The notes beneath the pieces are model-generated. The model worked only from the letters and a program-made list of their open reading frames with translations, was not told the origin of the DNA and did not search any database. From Photobacterium obscurum (GTDB taxonomy: Bacteria; Pseudomonadota; Gammaproteobacteria; Enterobacterales; Vibrionaceae): 64,000 nt of DNA. A program made the translations under genes and the position numbers. Below are positions 17,329-25,181 of this stretch, in pieces. The DNA is taken from contig NZ_JAKRRW010000010.1 in NCBI RefSeq assembly GCF_026191635.1, forward strand, positions 114,959 to 178,958, read 5' to 3'. The stretch's first letter is position 1, and the number at the start of each line of letters is the position of its first letter.

Positions 17329-18960
17329 ATGACGACAAAACAACTTAGTGAAAAAGCGGCCTTATCTCTCGGTTGGTGGAATATCTACTTTCTCCTCAAG
17401 TTAGCCTTGAAGTTCAAGGGGGTTATAGGCTTTTCAACCCTATATAACTTTGCCTTTTTCTTTTTTCTACTTATTCCGGTATCAAGCAAATGGCTGAGGT
17501 GCGTAAGGAACGGCCTCAGTGTATTCATCGCCCTCTGGCTACTTCACTATGACTCTTATCTGCCTCCGCTAGATAGGCTCACGGCTCAGCTTTCACAGCT
17601 ACTACAATTTGATAAGCTGTACCTAATCGAGTTAGTGTCCCGCTTTATTTCGGCTGAAGCCCTGATTATGCTTGGCCTAATCATTATCGGTTATTTCTTT
17701 GCCAAACAGATCTTCCGAGTTACCACACTCGTACTGGTCGCCATGGTGTATTTCAGCTTTAATCATGCAGCGCAGCCACTTACGGCACAAGCGAAAGTAC
17801 CTGAGGTTGAACTCAGAACACCTGCAGCATCACGACAAGAGCAGACCGTTCAACACATTCCGGAGATCATCGACGATCAGGGGTTAAATCAGTACCGAAC
17901 CACGTTTTTTTCCAGTGAAGCACAAAAAACGTCAACCCTGAATAGTGGGCTTTCCCTAAATAGCAATTTCGATGTTTTATTACTCAATATCTGTTCTATT
18001 GCATGGGATGATCTGGAACTTACGGGTCAAGCCAACCACCCGCTCTTTGACACCTTCGATATTTTGTTCGAAAATTTCAACTCGGCTACCTCCTACAGTG
18101 GTCCAGCAGTCGTCCGTTTGCTCAGAGCTAGCTGTGGCCAGCAAGAGCATACAGATTTGTTCTCCCCTCCAGGGAGTAAGCAGTGTTTACTATTCGATAA
18201 TCTTGCACAGCTCGGCTTTAAGAAAGAGCTATTGCTTAACCACAATGGTCAGTTTGATAACTTCATGGCCCACATCAATAACAATATTGGTGCGGTTTCT
18301 CCTGTGGTGGACCTGAATACATTATCGCCATATCAAAAAAGCTTCGACGGCTCTAGCATCTACCGGGACTCATCTGTACTCAATAAGTGGTTATCGCAAC
18401 GAAGTCAGTCAGGTGGCTCGCCAACGGTAACACTATATAATTCAATTTCAGCGCATGACGGCAATCGTATTATCCATAACAAGGCGCGTAACAGGTTAGT
18501 TAGCTACAAAAGGCAACAAAAGAACTTGCTTGATGACCTATACGCTTTCATCAACCAGCTACAGTACTCAAATCGTAACCTGATGGTGGTTTTCGTCCCT
18601 GAACACGGTGCGGCAATGCGCGGCGACAAAATGCAAGTTCAAGGAATGCGAGAAATACCAAGTAACGCAATCACCCATGTCCCCGTTGGTATCAAGTTCT
18701 TTGGCCCTGACCTGAAAATGCAGGGAAATACGGTCACGATCAATCAGCCAAGCAGCTACTTGGCAATTTCTGACCTAATAGGAAACGTTATCGCAAATGA
18801 TATTTTTTCCGGTAAGCCATTTAAGCTCGATGACCTCATTCAAGAATTAGATAAAACAGAAGTAGTTTCGCAGAATCAAGGTACAACCATGATGAAACTT
18901 AAGGGTGCGACTTACCTATCACTTGATGACAAAAGCTGGATTCAATACAACAGTAAGTAA
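17329..18960 (+). CDS. bcsG: Cellulose phosphoethanolamine transferase BcsG
   Basis: BcsG moves phosphoethanolamine from a phospholipid onto glucose units of cellulose. The N-terminal 170 residues hold several membrane helices. The remainder is a periplasmic alkaline-phosphatase-fold domain. Active-site landmarks are all present: C222 in NICSIAW, the nucleophile serine S257 in TSYSGPA, and the zinc-binding E425-H426 in PEHG. The sequence NFNSATSYSGPA is the family signature. Length (543) is typical. With bcsE and bcsF it forms a compact operon, implying that the cellulose made here is phosphoethanolamine-modified. Confidence 0.95.
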   Translation: MTTKQLSEKAALSLGWWNIYFLLKLALKFKGVIGFSTLYNFAFFFFLLIPVSSKWLRCVRNGLSVFIALWLLHYDSYLPPLDRLTAQLSQLLQFDKLYLIELVSRFISAEALIMLGLIIIGYFFAKQIFRVTTLVLVAMVYFSFNHAAQPLTAQAKVPEVELRTPAASRQEQTVQHIPEIIDDQGLNQYRTTFFSSEAQKTSTLNSGLSLNSNFDVLLLNICSIAWDDLELTGQANHPLFDTFDILFENFNSATSYSGPAVVRLLRASCGQQEHTDLFSPPGSKQCLLFDNLAQLGFKKELLLNHNGQFDNFMAHINNNIGAVSPVVDLNTLSPYQKSFDGSSIYRDSSVLNKWLSQRSQSGGSPTVTLYNSISAHDGNRIIHNKARNRLVSYKRQQKNLLDDLYAFINQLQYSNRNLMVVFVPEHGAAMRGDKMQVQGMREIPSNAITHVPVGIKFFGPDLKMQGNTVTINQPSSYLAISDLIGNVIANDIFSGKPFKLDDLIQELDKTEVVSQNQGTTMMKLKGATYLSLDDKSWIQYNSK

Positions 18961-18977
18961 CGGCCCTCTTTTCACAC

Positions 18978-19005
18978 AGCCAGGCCTACTATGGTAGGCT
19001 TGGCT
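18978..19005 (+). terminator. Stem-loop after bcsG
   Basis: AGCCA-G-GCCTAC and GTAGGC-T-TGGCT pair around TATG, with one mismatch. There is no T-run behind it, so it may be a 3' stabilising structure rather than a simple intrinsic terminator. Confidence 0.5.
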
Positions 19006-19032
19006 AGCTTCCAATCCCCCTAGTGAATTGTA

Positions 19033-19075
19033 AACAATTGCAAAAATGACCCACGCAACATGGTGTGCAATTGTT
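19033..19075. repeat. Inverted AACAATTGCA repeat upstream of the cytochrome b gene
   Basis: AACAATTGCA (19033-19042) and its exact complement TGCAATTGTT (19066-19075) are separated by 23 bases. A third related copy, AACAATTACA, lies near 19104-19113 just before the cytochrome gene. The arrangement looks like operator half-sites or a large hairpin in the leader. Confidence 0.45.
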
Positions 19076-19125
19076 AATTCTGTAAAAATACTCACACAAA
19101 ATAAACAATTACATGGAAGAAAGTG

Positions 19126-19797
19126 ATGAATACTCCGACGCCTATTTGGGATGGCTTTGTTCGTGGCTATCACTGGTTACAGGCTGGCTCTATTGTTGGG
19201 TTATGGTACACAGGCACGGAAGGTTTGATGGATTGGCATTTTGCCATTGCCTACCTGATGCTGGCTCTACTGCTTAGCCGACTTATCTGGGGGGTAATCG
19301 GCAGCGAAACAGCCCGGTTTCGCCACTTTATCCATTCACCATCTGCGGTTCTCGACTATTTGAGATCGCTTCACGGTAAAAATACTCCACCGGCTCAGCA
19401 TCTCGGCCATAACCCTGCCGGGGGGTATATGGTATTGATGTTCTTTGTATTACTGAGTGTGCAACTGACTACTGGTCTATTCGCCAACGATGATATTATT
19501 TCCGAAGGCCCATTGGCTATGTATGTCAGCAGTAACACCAGCAGCTATATGACGTACATCCATGCAATAAACTTTAACCTACTCTTGGCGGCTATTGGTG
19601 TTCACCTAGCGGCTATCTTGCTCTACCTCATCAAGAAAGAAAACCTGATTAAACCAATGCTTAGTGGACGCAAGGTTATTTCGGAAACGGTCACTCCAAA
19701 ATTGGTTAACGGATTGGTTGGCTGGGTGATCTTTGCCGTCATTGGCGGGGTCATTTACATCTACTGGGCAAAAGATATTGTTGCTTATTTGTTATAA
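19126..19797 (+). CDS. Membrane cytochrome b561-type protein
   Basis: This is a four-helix di-haem b-type cytochrome of the inner membrane that passes electrons between a quinone pool or redox enzyme and a c-type carrier. Membrane helices are visible at about residues 12-30, 38-58, 98-118 and 145-170, with a further C-terminal span. Histidines typical of haem ligation occur in RGYHWLQAG, DWHFAIAY, TYIHAINFN and GVHLAAI. The ATG at 19126 is chosen because GGAAG lies 6 bases upstream. A GTG at 19123 is the alternative. The convergent neighbour encodes a soluble c-type cytochrome, which is a likely partner. Confidence 0.85.
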   Translation: MNTPTPIWDGFVRGYHWLQAGSIVGLWYTGTEGLMDWHFAIAYLMLALLLSRLIWGVIGSETARFRHFIHSPSAVLDYLRSLHGKNTPPAQHLGHNPAGGYMVLMFFVLLSVQLTTGLFANDDIISEGPLAMYVSSNTSSYMTYIHAINFNLLLAAIGVHLAAILLYLIKKENLIKPMLSGRKVISETVTPKLVNGLVGWVIFAVIGGVIYIYWAKDIVAYLL

Positions 19798-19865
19798 GAA
19801 ATGTGACAAACAGATACGTGTGGAAGCAAATCGGTCATTAAAAATAATATTCTCGGTTAAGCAAA

Positions 19866-19892
19866 GCGTGTTGACGCTAGTCGCCAACACGC
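19866..19892. terminator. Stem-loop between convergent cytochrome genes
   Basis: GCGTGTTG and CAACACGC pair in an 8-bp stem around an 11-base loop. There is only a short T-run on the minus strand. Its place between two convergent genes suggests a weak terminator for one or both. Confidence 0.45.
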
Positions 19893-19902
19893 CCTACCAA
19901 GA

Positions 19903-20349
19903 TCAACGGAATTTATAGTCACTATGGCATGACTTGCAATTCTTCGCCGCAACACCGAACGCGCGCTTTGTTGCACGTTCATCGCCTTCAACTGATACTT
20001 TCGCTAGTTTAGCCATGTCTATTTGGAACTTATTCAGCTTAACGGTAAAGCCATCCCAATCGGTCCAGATTTCTGGCTTGGCCTTCGTATCACCTTGATC
20101 AGATCCCGGTACTTCAAAGGCTTCTTCAGGCATTAGCGATAATTGAGATATGAACTGTGCTCGCTGACTAAACGCAGCTTGGTCCCAGTCCTTACGTCCT
20201 TTAACCATCTCAGCCATATCACCAAAGTTAGCAGCAATCATAGTAAACGCCGATTGACGATAGTGAATAGCGTCTTCTGGTTTTTCAAACGGGGTTGCTG
20301 ACACACTTGTAGCAACTAACATTACACTGCCCAACAATACTTTCTTCAT
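19903..20349 (-). CDS. Periplasmic class II cytochrome c (cytochrome c'/c556 type)
   Basis: A signal peptide (residues 1-18, MKKVLLGSVMLVATSVSA) is followed by a four-helix-bundle domain. The single haem motif CKSCH is at the extreme C-terminus, as in cytochromes c' and c556. The length of 148 residues is standard. A ribosome site (AAGGA) precedes the ATG. The gene runs toward the b-type cytochrome gene, and pairs of this type are common. The electron donor is not known from the sequence. Confidence 0.92.
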   Translation of the reverse strand: MKKVLLGSVMLVATSVSATPFEKPEDAIHYRQSAFTMIAANFGDMAEMVKGRKDWDQAAFSQRAQFISQLSLMPEEAFEVPGSDQGDTKAKPEIWTDWDGFTVKLNKFQIDMAKLAKVSVEGDERATKRAFGVAAKNCKSCHSDYKFR

Positions 20350-20625
20350 TCTTCAGATCCTTCTAGTTGTTGTTATAGAAAAGAAAATGATACCAACCCG
20401 CAAACTTTAGTAAACAGAAGCAACCGACAACTTACAAATATTTACAATGCAGCAACTAGAACAGTTGAGTTCGACTATCTGTTCTTTGTAATGCCCTTGA
20501 TTTTGGCGGATATAAATACACCTACAATCAAATGCCATGCATCTGCGCCTTTTCATTCTCGTTGATAGGCCAGATTATTATTCAGTTTGGTATAGTGATA
20601 AAATAGGCGTTACTAAAAATAGAAT

Positions 20626-21453
20626 ATGAGCAAAGTCATGCTGGGAACACTGAGTAAAATGAAATCGACCCTCGGAGATGTGGTCGAATATCAACTTCCT
20701 GTGGGGGAAGGGTTGATACCTTTAAACCCGCTAATTGGTAAAGCTTTGAAGCTTACCCATACCGGCAATATATTCTGCGACGCCTGCGGGAAGAAAACCA
20801 AGAAAAGCTACTCCCAGGGACACTGCTATCCGTGTATGAAAAAGCTGGCTCGCTGTGATATGTGTATCATGAAGCCTGAAACCTGCCATTATGCAAAAGG
20901 CACCTGCCGTGAGCCAGAATGGGGGGAGTCAAATTGTATGGTGCCTCATTATGTCTACCTTTCTAATACATCAGGCCTGAAAGTTGGTATTACGCGCCAT
21001 ACTCAACTCCCTACCCGATGGATAGATCAGGGAGCAACACAGGCTCTCGCTATATTAAAAGTTAAAACCCGCCAAATATCTGGCCTTGTTGAGATCGCGC
21101 TGGCTGAAATGGTAGCGGACAAAACCAATTGGCGTGCCATGCTAAAAGGTGACAACCATAGTATCGACTTGAAGTCAGAAGCTGAGCGCCTGCTACCAAG
21201 CATCGAGGCGCGAATTAATGAATTATTAGCACTGTATGGTGAAGACGCTGTAGAACGCCTGGATGAGGAGTTAGTAAATATTCAATACCCAATGACTCAG
21301 TACCCAACCAAAATCAGCTCTCACAACTTTGATAAGGATCCTGTCGTAGAAGGCACCTTGCTCGGTATTAAAGGCCAATACCTGATCTTCGATACTGGTG
21401 TAATAAATATTCGCAAATTCACCAGTTATGAGGTTAGCGTTGAAACATCGTAA
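20626..21453 (+). CDS. DUF2797 family protein with cysteine-rich zinc-finger-like section
   Basis: This is a conserved cytoplasmic protein of unknown function. Residues about 45-110 contain a cluster of cysteines (CDACGKKT, CYPCMKKLARCDMC, ETCHYAKGTC) that should bind zinc or another metal. It is followed by HYVYLSNTSGLKVGITR, which looks like the start of a GIY-YIG-like fold, although I cannot confirm nuclease residues. The length of 275 residues fits the family. The gene stands alone with its own terminator. No function should be assigned. Confidence 0.85.
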   Translation: MSKVMLGTLSKMKSTLGDVVEYQLPVGEGLIPLNPLIGKALKLTHTGNIFCDACGKKTKKSYSQGHCYPCMKKLARCDMCIMKPETCHYAKGTCREPEWGESNCMVPHYVYLSNTSGLKVGITRHTQLPTRWIDQGATQALAILKVKTRQISGLVEIALAEMVADKTNWRAMLKGDNHSIDLKSEAERLLPSIEARINELLALYGEDAVERLDEELVNIQYPMTQYPTKISSHNFDKDPVVEGTLLGIKGQYLIFDTGVINIRKFTSYEVSVETS

Positions 21454-21483
21454 TCAGCTACTTTTTTAACCAGTAATATATTA

Positions 21484-21510
21484 AAAGGCGGTGGTGAACC
21501 GCCTTTTTCT
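21484..21510 (+). terminator. Terminator after the DUF2797 gene
   Basis: AAAGGCGGT and ACCGCCTTT pair around GGTGA-like loop bases, with a T-run after it and A residues before it. It lies between convergent genes and can act in both directions. Confidence 0.85.
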
Positions 21511-21525
21511 TAAACCAACTTAATG

Positions 21526-22158
21526 TTATTTAGACTTAGGCTGCACGTACTTTCTTGTTCCATCCACGATGGCAACATCTCGAATAAAGTTAATACCGAG
21601 AACAATGCCCTTACCCGCCGTAAGTGCAAACTCTGTCAGTTCATTTAACTCACCGAGTTTGGCGCGTAACTTCACGACCGCCTGACGATCTTTACTGCCA
21701 TTCTTACCCTTTAGCCAGCGTTCAACCGGCAATTCAACAGACTGCCCGCTCGCTTTAAATTTAATCCAGTCGTTCCCGTCACGTTCAAACTCCTGAATAT
21801 CAGTGACTCCGATTGTCGAGAGCTTCACCTCTGAATCCACTTTCACTTTTACATGCTTCTTGGCAGGATCTAGCCACACCCACTCCTCTGCCCCCAAAAT
21901 CAACTTACCATCTTGAGTTTTCGTTACCGGAACAGGTTTAGGTTCGGGTGTTGGCTGTTTTGGTTCGGGGGTTACTTCCGGCTCGGGCTGCAAGACAGGT
22001 GGCTGAGCCTCCGGCTCTTTTAATTCAGGAGCAGTCGGTTCAACAGGCTTAACTTCACCACTTGTTTCAGGCTCAGGTGTCGGTAGCGGTTCCCGCGCAG
22101 TTTGCTGGGCACAACCAGCTAATATAAGCGCCACAAAGCAGGTAGCTAATGTTCTCAT
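21526..22158 (-). CDS. Lipoprotein with Pro/Glu-rich linker and degenerate retropepsin-like (COG4067) domain
   Basis: The start is placed at the ATG at 22158, not the upstream TTG, because it begins a lipoprotein signal (MRTLATCFVALILAGC) with the lipidated cysteine at residue 16. Residues about 20-75 are a Pro/Glu-rich spacer with repeated PEPE-type units. The rest resembles the 'ATP-dependent zinc protease'/retropepsin-like family. VKVKVDSEVKLSTIGVTDIQ and FERDGNDWIKF align by eye with the family's K-x-K-x-DTGAxTS and FERDGxxWVxF, and GINFIRDVAIVDGTRKYV aligns with the end of the fold. The catalytic DTGA is replaced by DSEV, so this copy is probably not an active protease. Its role is unknown. 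Confidence 0.7.
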   Translation of the reverse strand: MRTLATCFVALILAGCAQQTAREPLPTPEPETSGEVKPVEPTAPELKEPEAQPPVLQPEPEVTPEPKQPTPEPKPVPVTKTQDGKLILGAEEWVWLDPAKKHVKVKVDSEVKLSTIGVTDIQEFERDGNDWIKFKASGQSVELPVERWLKGKNGSKDRQAVVKLRAKLGELNELTEFALTAGKGIVLGINFIRDVAIVDGTRKYVQPKSK

Positions 22159-22223
22159 TCTTTCACACCCTAATACATTCCGATACAACAATAATATGCT
22201 GATAAATCATCCACTAGCAAGTA

Positions 22224-23117
22224 CTACCTCTGGGCATAGGTCTCGTTAAACTGATTCACCTTCGATAATAGCCACTGTTCATCATACCAACCCATATTTC
22301 GACTATGCTTGGCATCATCCCACAAGCTCAGGAACCAGCGCCTGAATGCAAAGCCTTCAGCTAAAGAAGCCTTTTCCTGATAACGTTCGACGAGCTTTAA
22401 ATCTGGCCGAACGTCATAGAGGTGAAACAAATCAAACTCACGATGCTTAAAACCAACATCACACGGATCAAGAATAGCTGCGACCTTAAATGTATGGGGA
22501 TTAAATAGTACGTTTCCAACATGGCAATCATCATGTACCAGCGATGAGTGGTCATTAATAGGCGATAATATTTGTTTTCTGTTCTCCCACATAAAAGAGT
22601 AGGACTCTTTAAGTTGAGCCGAAAAGGGAGAACAATCACTGAGTACATACCGCAATACTGGCATCATCCAGCTATCAAATGCTTTAACAATGCATGTCTC
22701 ATACTTATTCTCACCGAGCTCAAAGCCCTTTACGGCGCTATGTTCATGCAAAGCCAACAATAAATCCGTGTAATGCTCACGGAAATTTTCGACAGCTTTA
22801 GGATCATTAGGCAACTCATGTGCCGATATCCCATCAAGCCATTCAAGCATTAAATAGTCATAGCCCTGTTCCCGTCCAAAGAATATGACTTCGGGTACCG
22901 GACAGCCAAGAGTTCGAGATAATCGCGACAGTCCCTCAGCCTCTTTAGCTAATCGGCCAATCTCACGAGAAAATTTAACGACGACCTTACCTTTTGAAGA
23001 GGCAATAAAGACAACCCAGCCATAAAACGTTTCCTGAATATTACACAGTTCAGGCCGCTGACCATACATAGTCTTATAAGCGACTTCAGCTATTTGCTTG
23101 AGCTGAGGTTTATTCAT
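22224..23117 (-). CDS. APH/choline-kinase-type phosphotransferase
   Basis: This is a small-molecule kinase of the aminoglycoside phosphotransferase superfamily. The catalytic Brenner motif HxDxxxxN is intact (H195, D197 and N202 in VHDDCHVGN). The metal-binding aspartate follows in ILDPCDVGFKHREFDL (D217 and D220). The N-terminal nucleotide-binding lysine is probably in KVVVKFSRE (about residue 48). Relatives in this fold phosphorylate sugars, choline, fructosamine or antibiotics, and the substrate cannot be told from sequence. Antibiotic resistance should not be assumed. A good ribosome site (AAGGAGAG) precedes the ATG. Confidence 0.8.
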   Translation of the reverse strand: MNKPQLKQIAEVAYKTMYGQRPELCNIQETFYGWVVFIASSKGKVVVKFSREIGRLAKEAEGLSRLSRTLGCPVPEVIFFGREQGYDYLMLEWLDGISAHELPNDPKAVENFREHYTDLLLALHEHSAVKGFELGENKYETCIVKAFDSWMMPVLRYVLSDCSPFSAQLKESYSFMWENRKQILSPINDHSSLVHDDCHVGNVLFNPHTFKVAAILDPCDVGFKHREFDLFHLYDVRPDLKLVERYQEKASLAEGFAFRRWFLSLWDDAKHSRNMGWYDEQWLLSKVNQFNETYAQR

Positions 23118-23523
23118 TAACGCTCTCCTTGGTTAACCTTTATTTCTTATTCTGCAACCTATTCCCTATGCAAATAGGCATATAATACAAATAGATAGTT
23201 AGTATTATCCATCACAACCAGACTGCAGTAATTTGTATCTTGTGGCTAGGATTTTGGGTCAGAATAGTAAAATATGAGCACATGCTCTCACAAAAATGTA
23301 TGCACTCGCGTCAAAGAGAGGAAGAACTCATCTGCCATTAAACGAACTTAGAGCTAATAAATATAAACAGTTAAAAATCACTAAAACTAATATTTTAGTC
23401 AATACTATCTATCGTTTACCCATGAAGTATTTTGTATTCGTTATAGCAATGAGGGCTTGGAAAAAGAGGGAAAGAACAGATGCTGCATTACACACACAGG
23501 ATATATAAAGCAGCACCCTATTT
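23118..23523. other. Gene-poor stretch before the DUF3389 gene
   Basis: About 400 AT-rich bases. A 70-codon frame (23296-23508, plus strand) has no ribosome site and no family resemblance. A small palindrome, GAGCA-CA-TGCTC, lies at 23276-23287. I see no promoter or terminator that I can support. A small RNA cannot be excluded. Confidence 0.4.
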
Positions 23524-23754
23524 CTATTGGATAGCGATACCGATAGCTTCCGAAAGTTCAGCCAGCTGCTCTGCACTGTCTAATCTAACTGACCAGTTAA
23601 CACCACTTCCACTCGCAGTGATCACATTAGCACCACCAATTAAAGTCACATCATCCACCAGGGATTGTAGCGAAGCACGGGCGCTTCCGTTGAGACGTAC
23701 AACTAGCTCGTGTTGATTGGCAATAATACGTCCTTCAGAAAAAGTTAAATTCAT
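23524..23754 (-). CDS. DUF3389 family protein
   Basis: A 76-residue protein of unknown function. The opening (MNLTFSEGRIIANQHELVVRL) and the segments LVDDVTLIGGANVI and VNWSVRLDSAEQL agree with the Vibrionaceae DUF3389 family as I remember it. It has no membrane span or cysteine cluster. It starts 3 bases after the thioesterase gene ends, so the two are almost certainly cotranscribed and coupled. Confidence 0.75.
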   Translation of the reverse strand: MNLTFSEGRIIANQHELVVRLNGSARASLQSLVDDVTLIGGANVITASGSGVNWSVRLDSAEQLAELSEAIGIAIQ

Positions 23755-23757
23755 CGA

Positions 23758-24192
23758 TTACACTTCTTTTTTCTTATGCTTCATGACGGCCATTGTCAAA
23801 CGGCTCGTACATACCAAATGATCTCGCTCATCAACAATCTCGATCTGCCAGACTTGGGTGGTTGCACCAAGATGAAGCGCTGTTGCCGTTCCTTTTACAA
23901 TACCGCTTCGAACTGCACGGACATGATTGGCATTGATATCCAGGCCGACACAATACTTCCCTTCATCAACACACATGTTCGCCGCCAGAGAGCCCAGAGT
24001 TTCCGCCAACACGACTGACGCTCCACCATGCAACATCCCCAGGGGTTGATGAGTTCGGGCATCAACCGGCATCACTGCACTCAGGCTAGTCTCATTAAAC
24101 TCACAGTACTCAATTCCCAAATGTTCAACCAGCGTGTTAACCGATGTTTGGTTCAAGCTCTCAAGGGTGAATGTTTTTTTCCACATACTCAT
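23758..24192 (-). CDS. Hotdog-fold acyl-CoA thioesterase, YdiI/MenI-like
   Basis: A small cytoplasmic thioesterase that hydrolyses acyl- or aryl-CoA esters. The family motif is clear in GMLHGGASVVLAETLGSLAAN (about residues 53-73), where the glutamate is the expected catalytic residue. Relatives include E. coli YdiI/MenI, which cleaves 1,4-dihydroxy-2-naphthoyl-CoA in menaquinone synthesis. That substrate is possible here but not shown. The ATG at 24192 is preferred because an AGG ribosome site lies 7-8 bases upstream. A frame extension to 24213 has none. Confidence 0.85.
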   Translation of the reverse strand: MSMWKKTFTLESLNQTSVNTLVEHLGIEYCEFNETSLSAVMPVDARTHQPLGMLHGGASVVLAETLGSLAANMCVDEGKYCVGLDINANHVRAVRSGIVKGTATALHLGATTQVWQIEIVDERDHLVCTSRLTMAVMKHKKKEV

Positions 24193-24318
24193 GAATTTAC
24201 CTGTGATTAGCAATGGGAAAAGAATAGCATTCTCCCGCTCCCTCGACTACAAACAATGCCACTACCATAGTATGATTCTGCCATCACAGTTTTCTATAAT
24301 TTAATGAAAGGAGTCATT

Positions 24319-25113
24319 ATGATGAATCGCTTTCGACCTTTGGTAGTCACCACTTTAATTGCCTCATCTCTGGCACTGTCAGCCTGTTCAAGCTCCCCTA
24401 CAGGCCGAAAACAAGTCTTGCTGTTTTCCGACAATGAGATGTCTCAGCTTGGCGCACATTCTTTTGAGCAGTTAAAAGAACAAGAAAATATAAATACTGA
24501 TACCAAAACCAACCAGTATGTTCAGTGTGTCACTAAAGCACTTACGAGTAAGCTTCCAAAAAGTAGTGGCTTCAGCCAATGGGAAGTAGTGGTATTTGAA
24601 AATGAGCAAGTGAATGCTTTTGCACTTCCGGGAGGCAAAATTGGTGTCTATACCGGTTTACTCGGTGTCGCAAAAAACCAAGACCAGCTTGCAACGGTGA
24701 TCGGCCACGAAATCGGTCATGTAATGGCTCAACACAGTAATGAACGCCTGTCACGGAGCCAGTTGGCGAACGTCGGACTGCAAATCTCAAGCGTAGCAAT
24801 TAGTGGGACGGATTATCACGATGCGGCAATGGCAGGGCTTGGGCTGGGTGTCCAATATGGTGTACTGATGCCATATGGCCGTGCACAAGAGTCTGAATCA
24901 GATATTATCGGCCTGCGCTTGATGGCCGACGCTGGGTTTAACCCAAATGAAAGCGTTAACTTGTGGAAAAACATGGCGCATGCTTCGGGTGGTAGCCAGC
25001 CACCAGAATTACTTTCTACCCACCCCTCACACTCAACGCGCATTGATGACTTAAGGGCTGAAATCAAACGCTTGCCCAACAATAACGCTCTTCGTCCGCA
25101 GTGCAAAATTTAA
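24319..25113 (+). CDS. M48-family metalloprotease lipoprotein
   Basis: A zinc metalloprotease anchored to a membrane on the periplasmic side, of the kind that degrades or matures misfolded envelope proteins. The zinc motif HEIGH is followed by VMAQH, and the third-ligand region is ESESDIIGLRLMADAGF. The signal peptide ends in a lipobox (ALSAC). The start at 24319 is chosen because AAAGGAG (24307-24313) sits 5 bases upstream. The ATG at 24304 lies before this ribosome site and is unlikely. It is a single gene with its own terminator. Confidence 0.9.
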   Translation: MMNRFRPLVVTTLIASSLALSACSSSPTGRKQVLLFSDNEMSQLGAHSFEQLKEQENINTDTKTNQYVQCVTKALTSKLPKSSGFSQWEVVVFENEQVNAFALPGGKIGVYTGLLGVAKNQDQLATVIGHEIGHVMAQHSNERLSRSQLANVGLQISSVAISGTDYHDAAMAGLGLGVQYGVLMPYGRAQESESDIIGLRLMADAGFNPNESVNLWKNMAHASGGSQPPELLSTHPSHSTRIDDLRAEIKRLPNNNALRPQCKI

Positions 25114-25145
25114 CACTTGAGCCGATAGTAATTAGAATGCCCATT

Positions 25146-25170
25146 AAAAAAGCGCCTTTCGGCGCTTTTC
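25146..25170. terminator. Bidirectional terminator between the M48 and OmpA-like genes
   Basis: AAAAGCGCC and GGCGCTTTT pair around TTTC, with an A-run before and T-run after. The flanking genes converge on it. Confidence 0.88.
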
Positions 25171-25181
25171 CTTAACAAGGA

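Noticed and set aside
20626..21453. DUF2797 protein as a GIY-YIG homing nuclease
   Set aside because: A faint resemblance around HYVYLSNTSGLKVGITR is not enough. The catalytic residues cannot be confirmed.
22224..23117. APH-type kinase as an aminoglycoside resistance gene
   Set aside because: The superfamily is broad, with no resistance context or mobile element nearby. A housekeeping small-molecule kinase is more likely.
23296..23508. A 70-codon plus-strand frame between the kinase gene and the DUF3389 gene
   Set aside because: No ribosome site, no family resemblance and an unusual amino acid mix. It is most likely chance coding.
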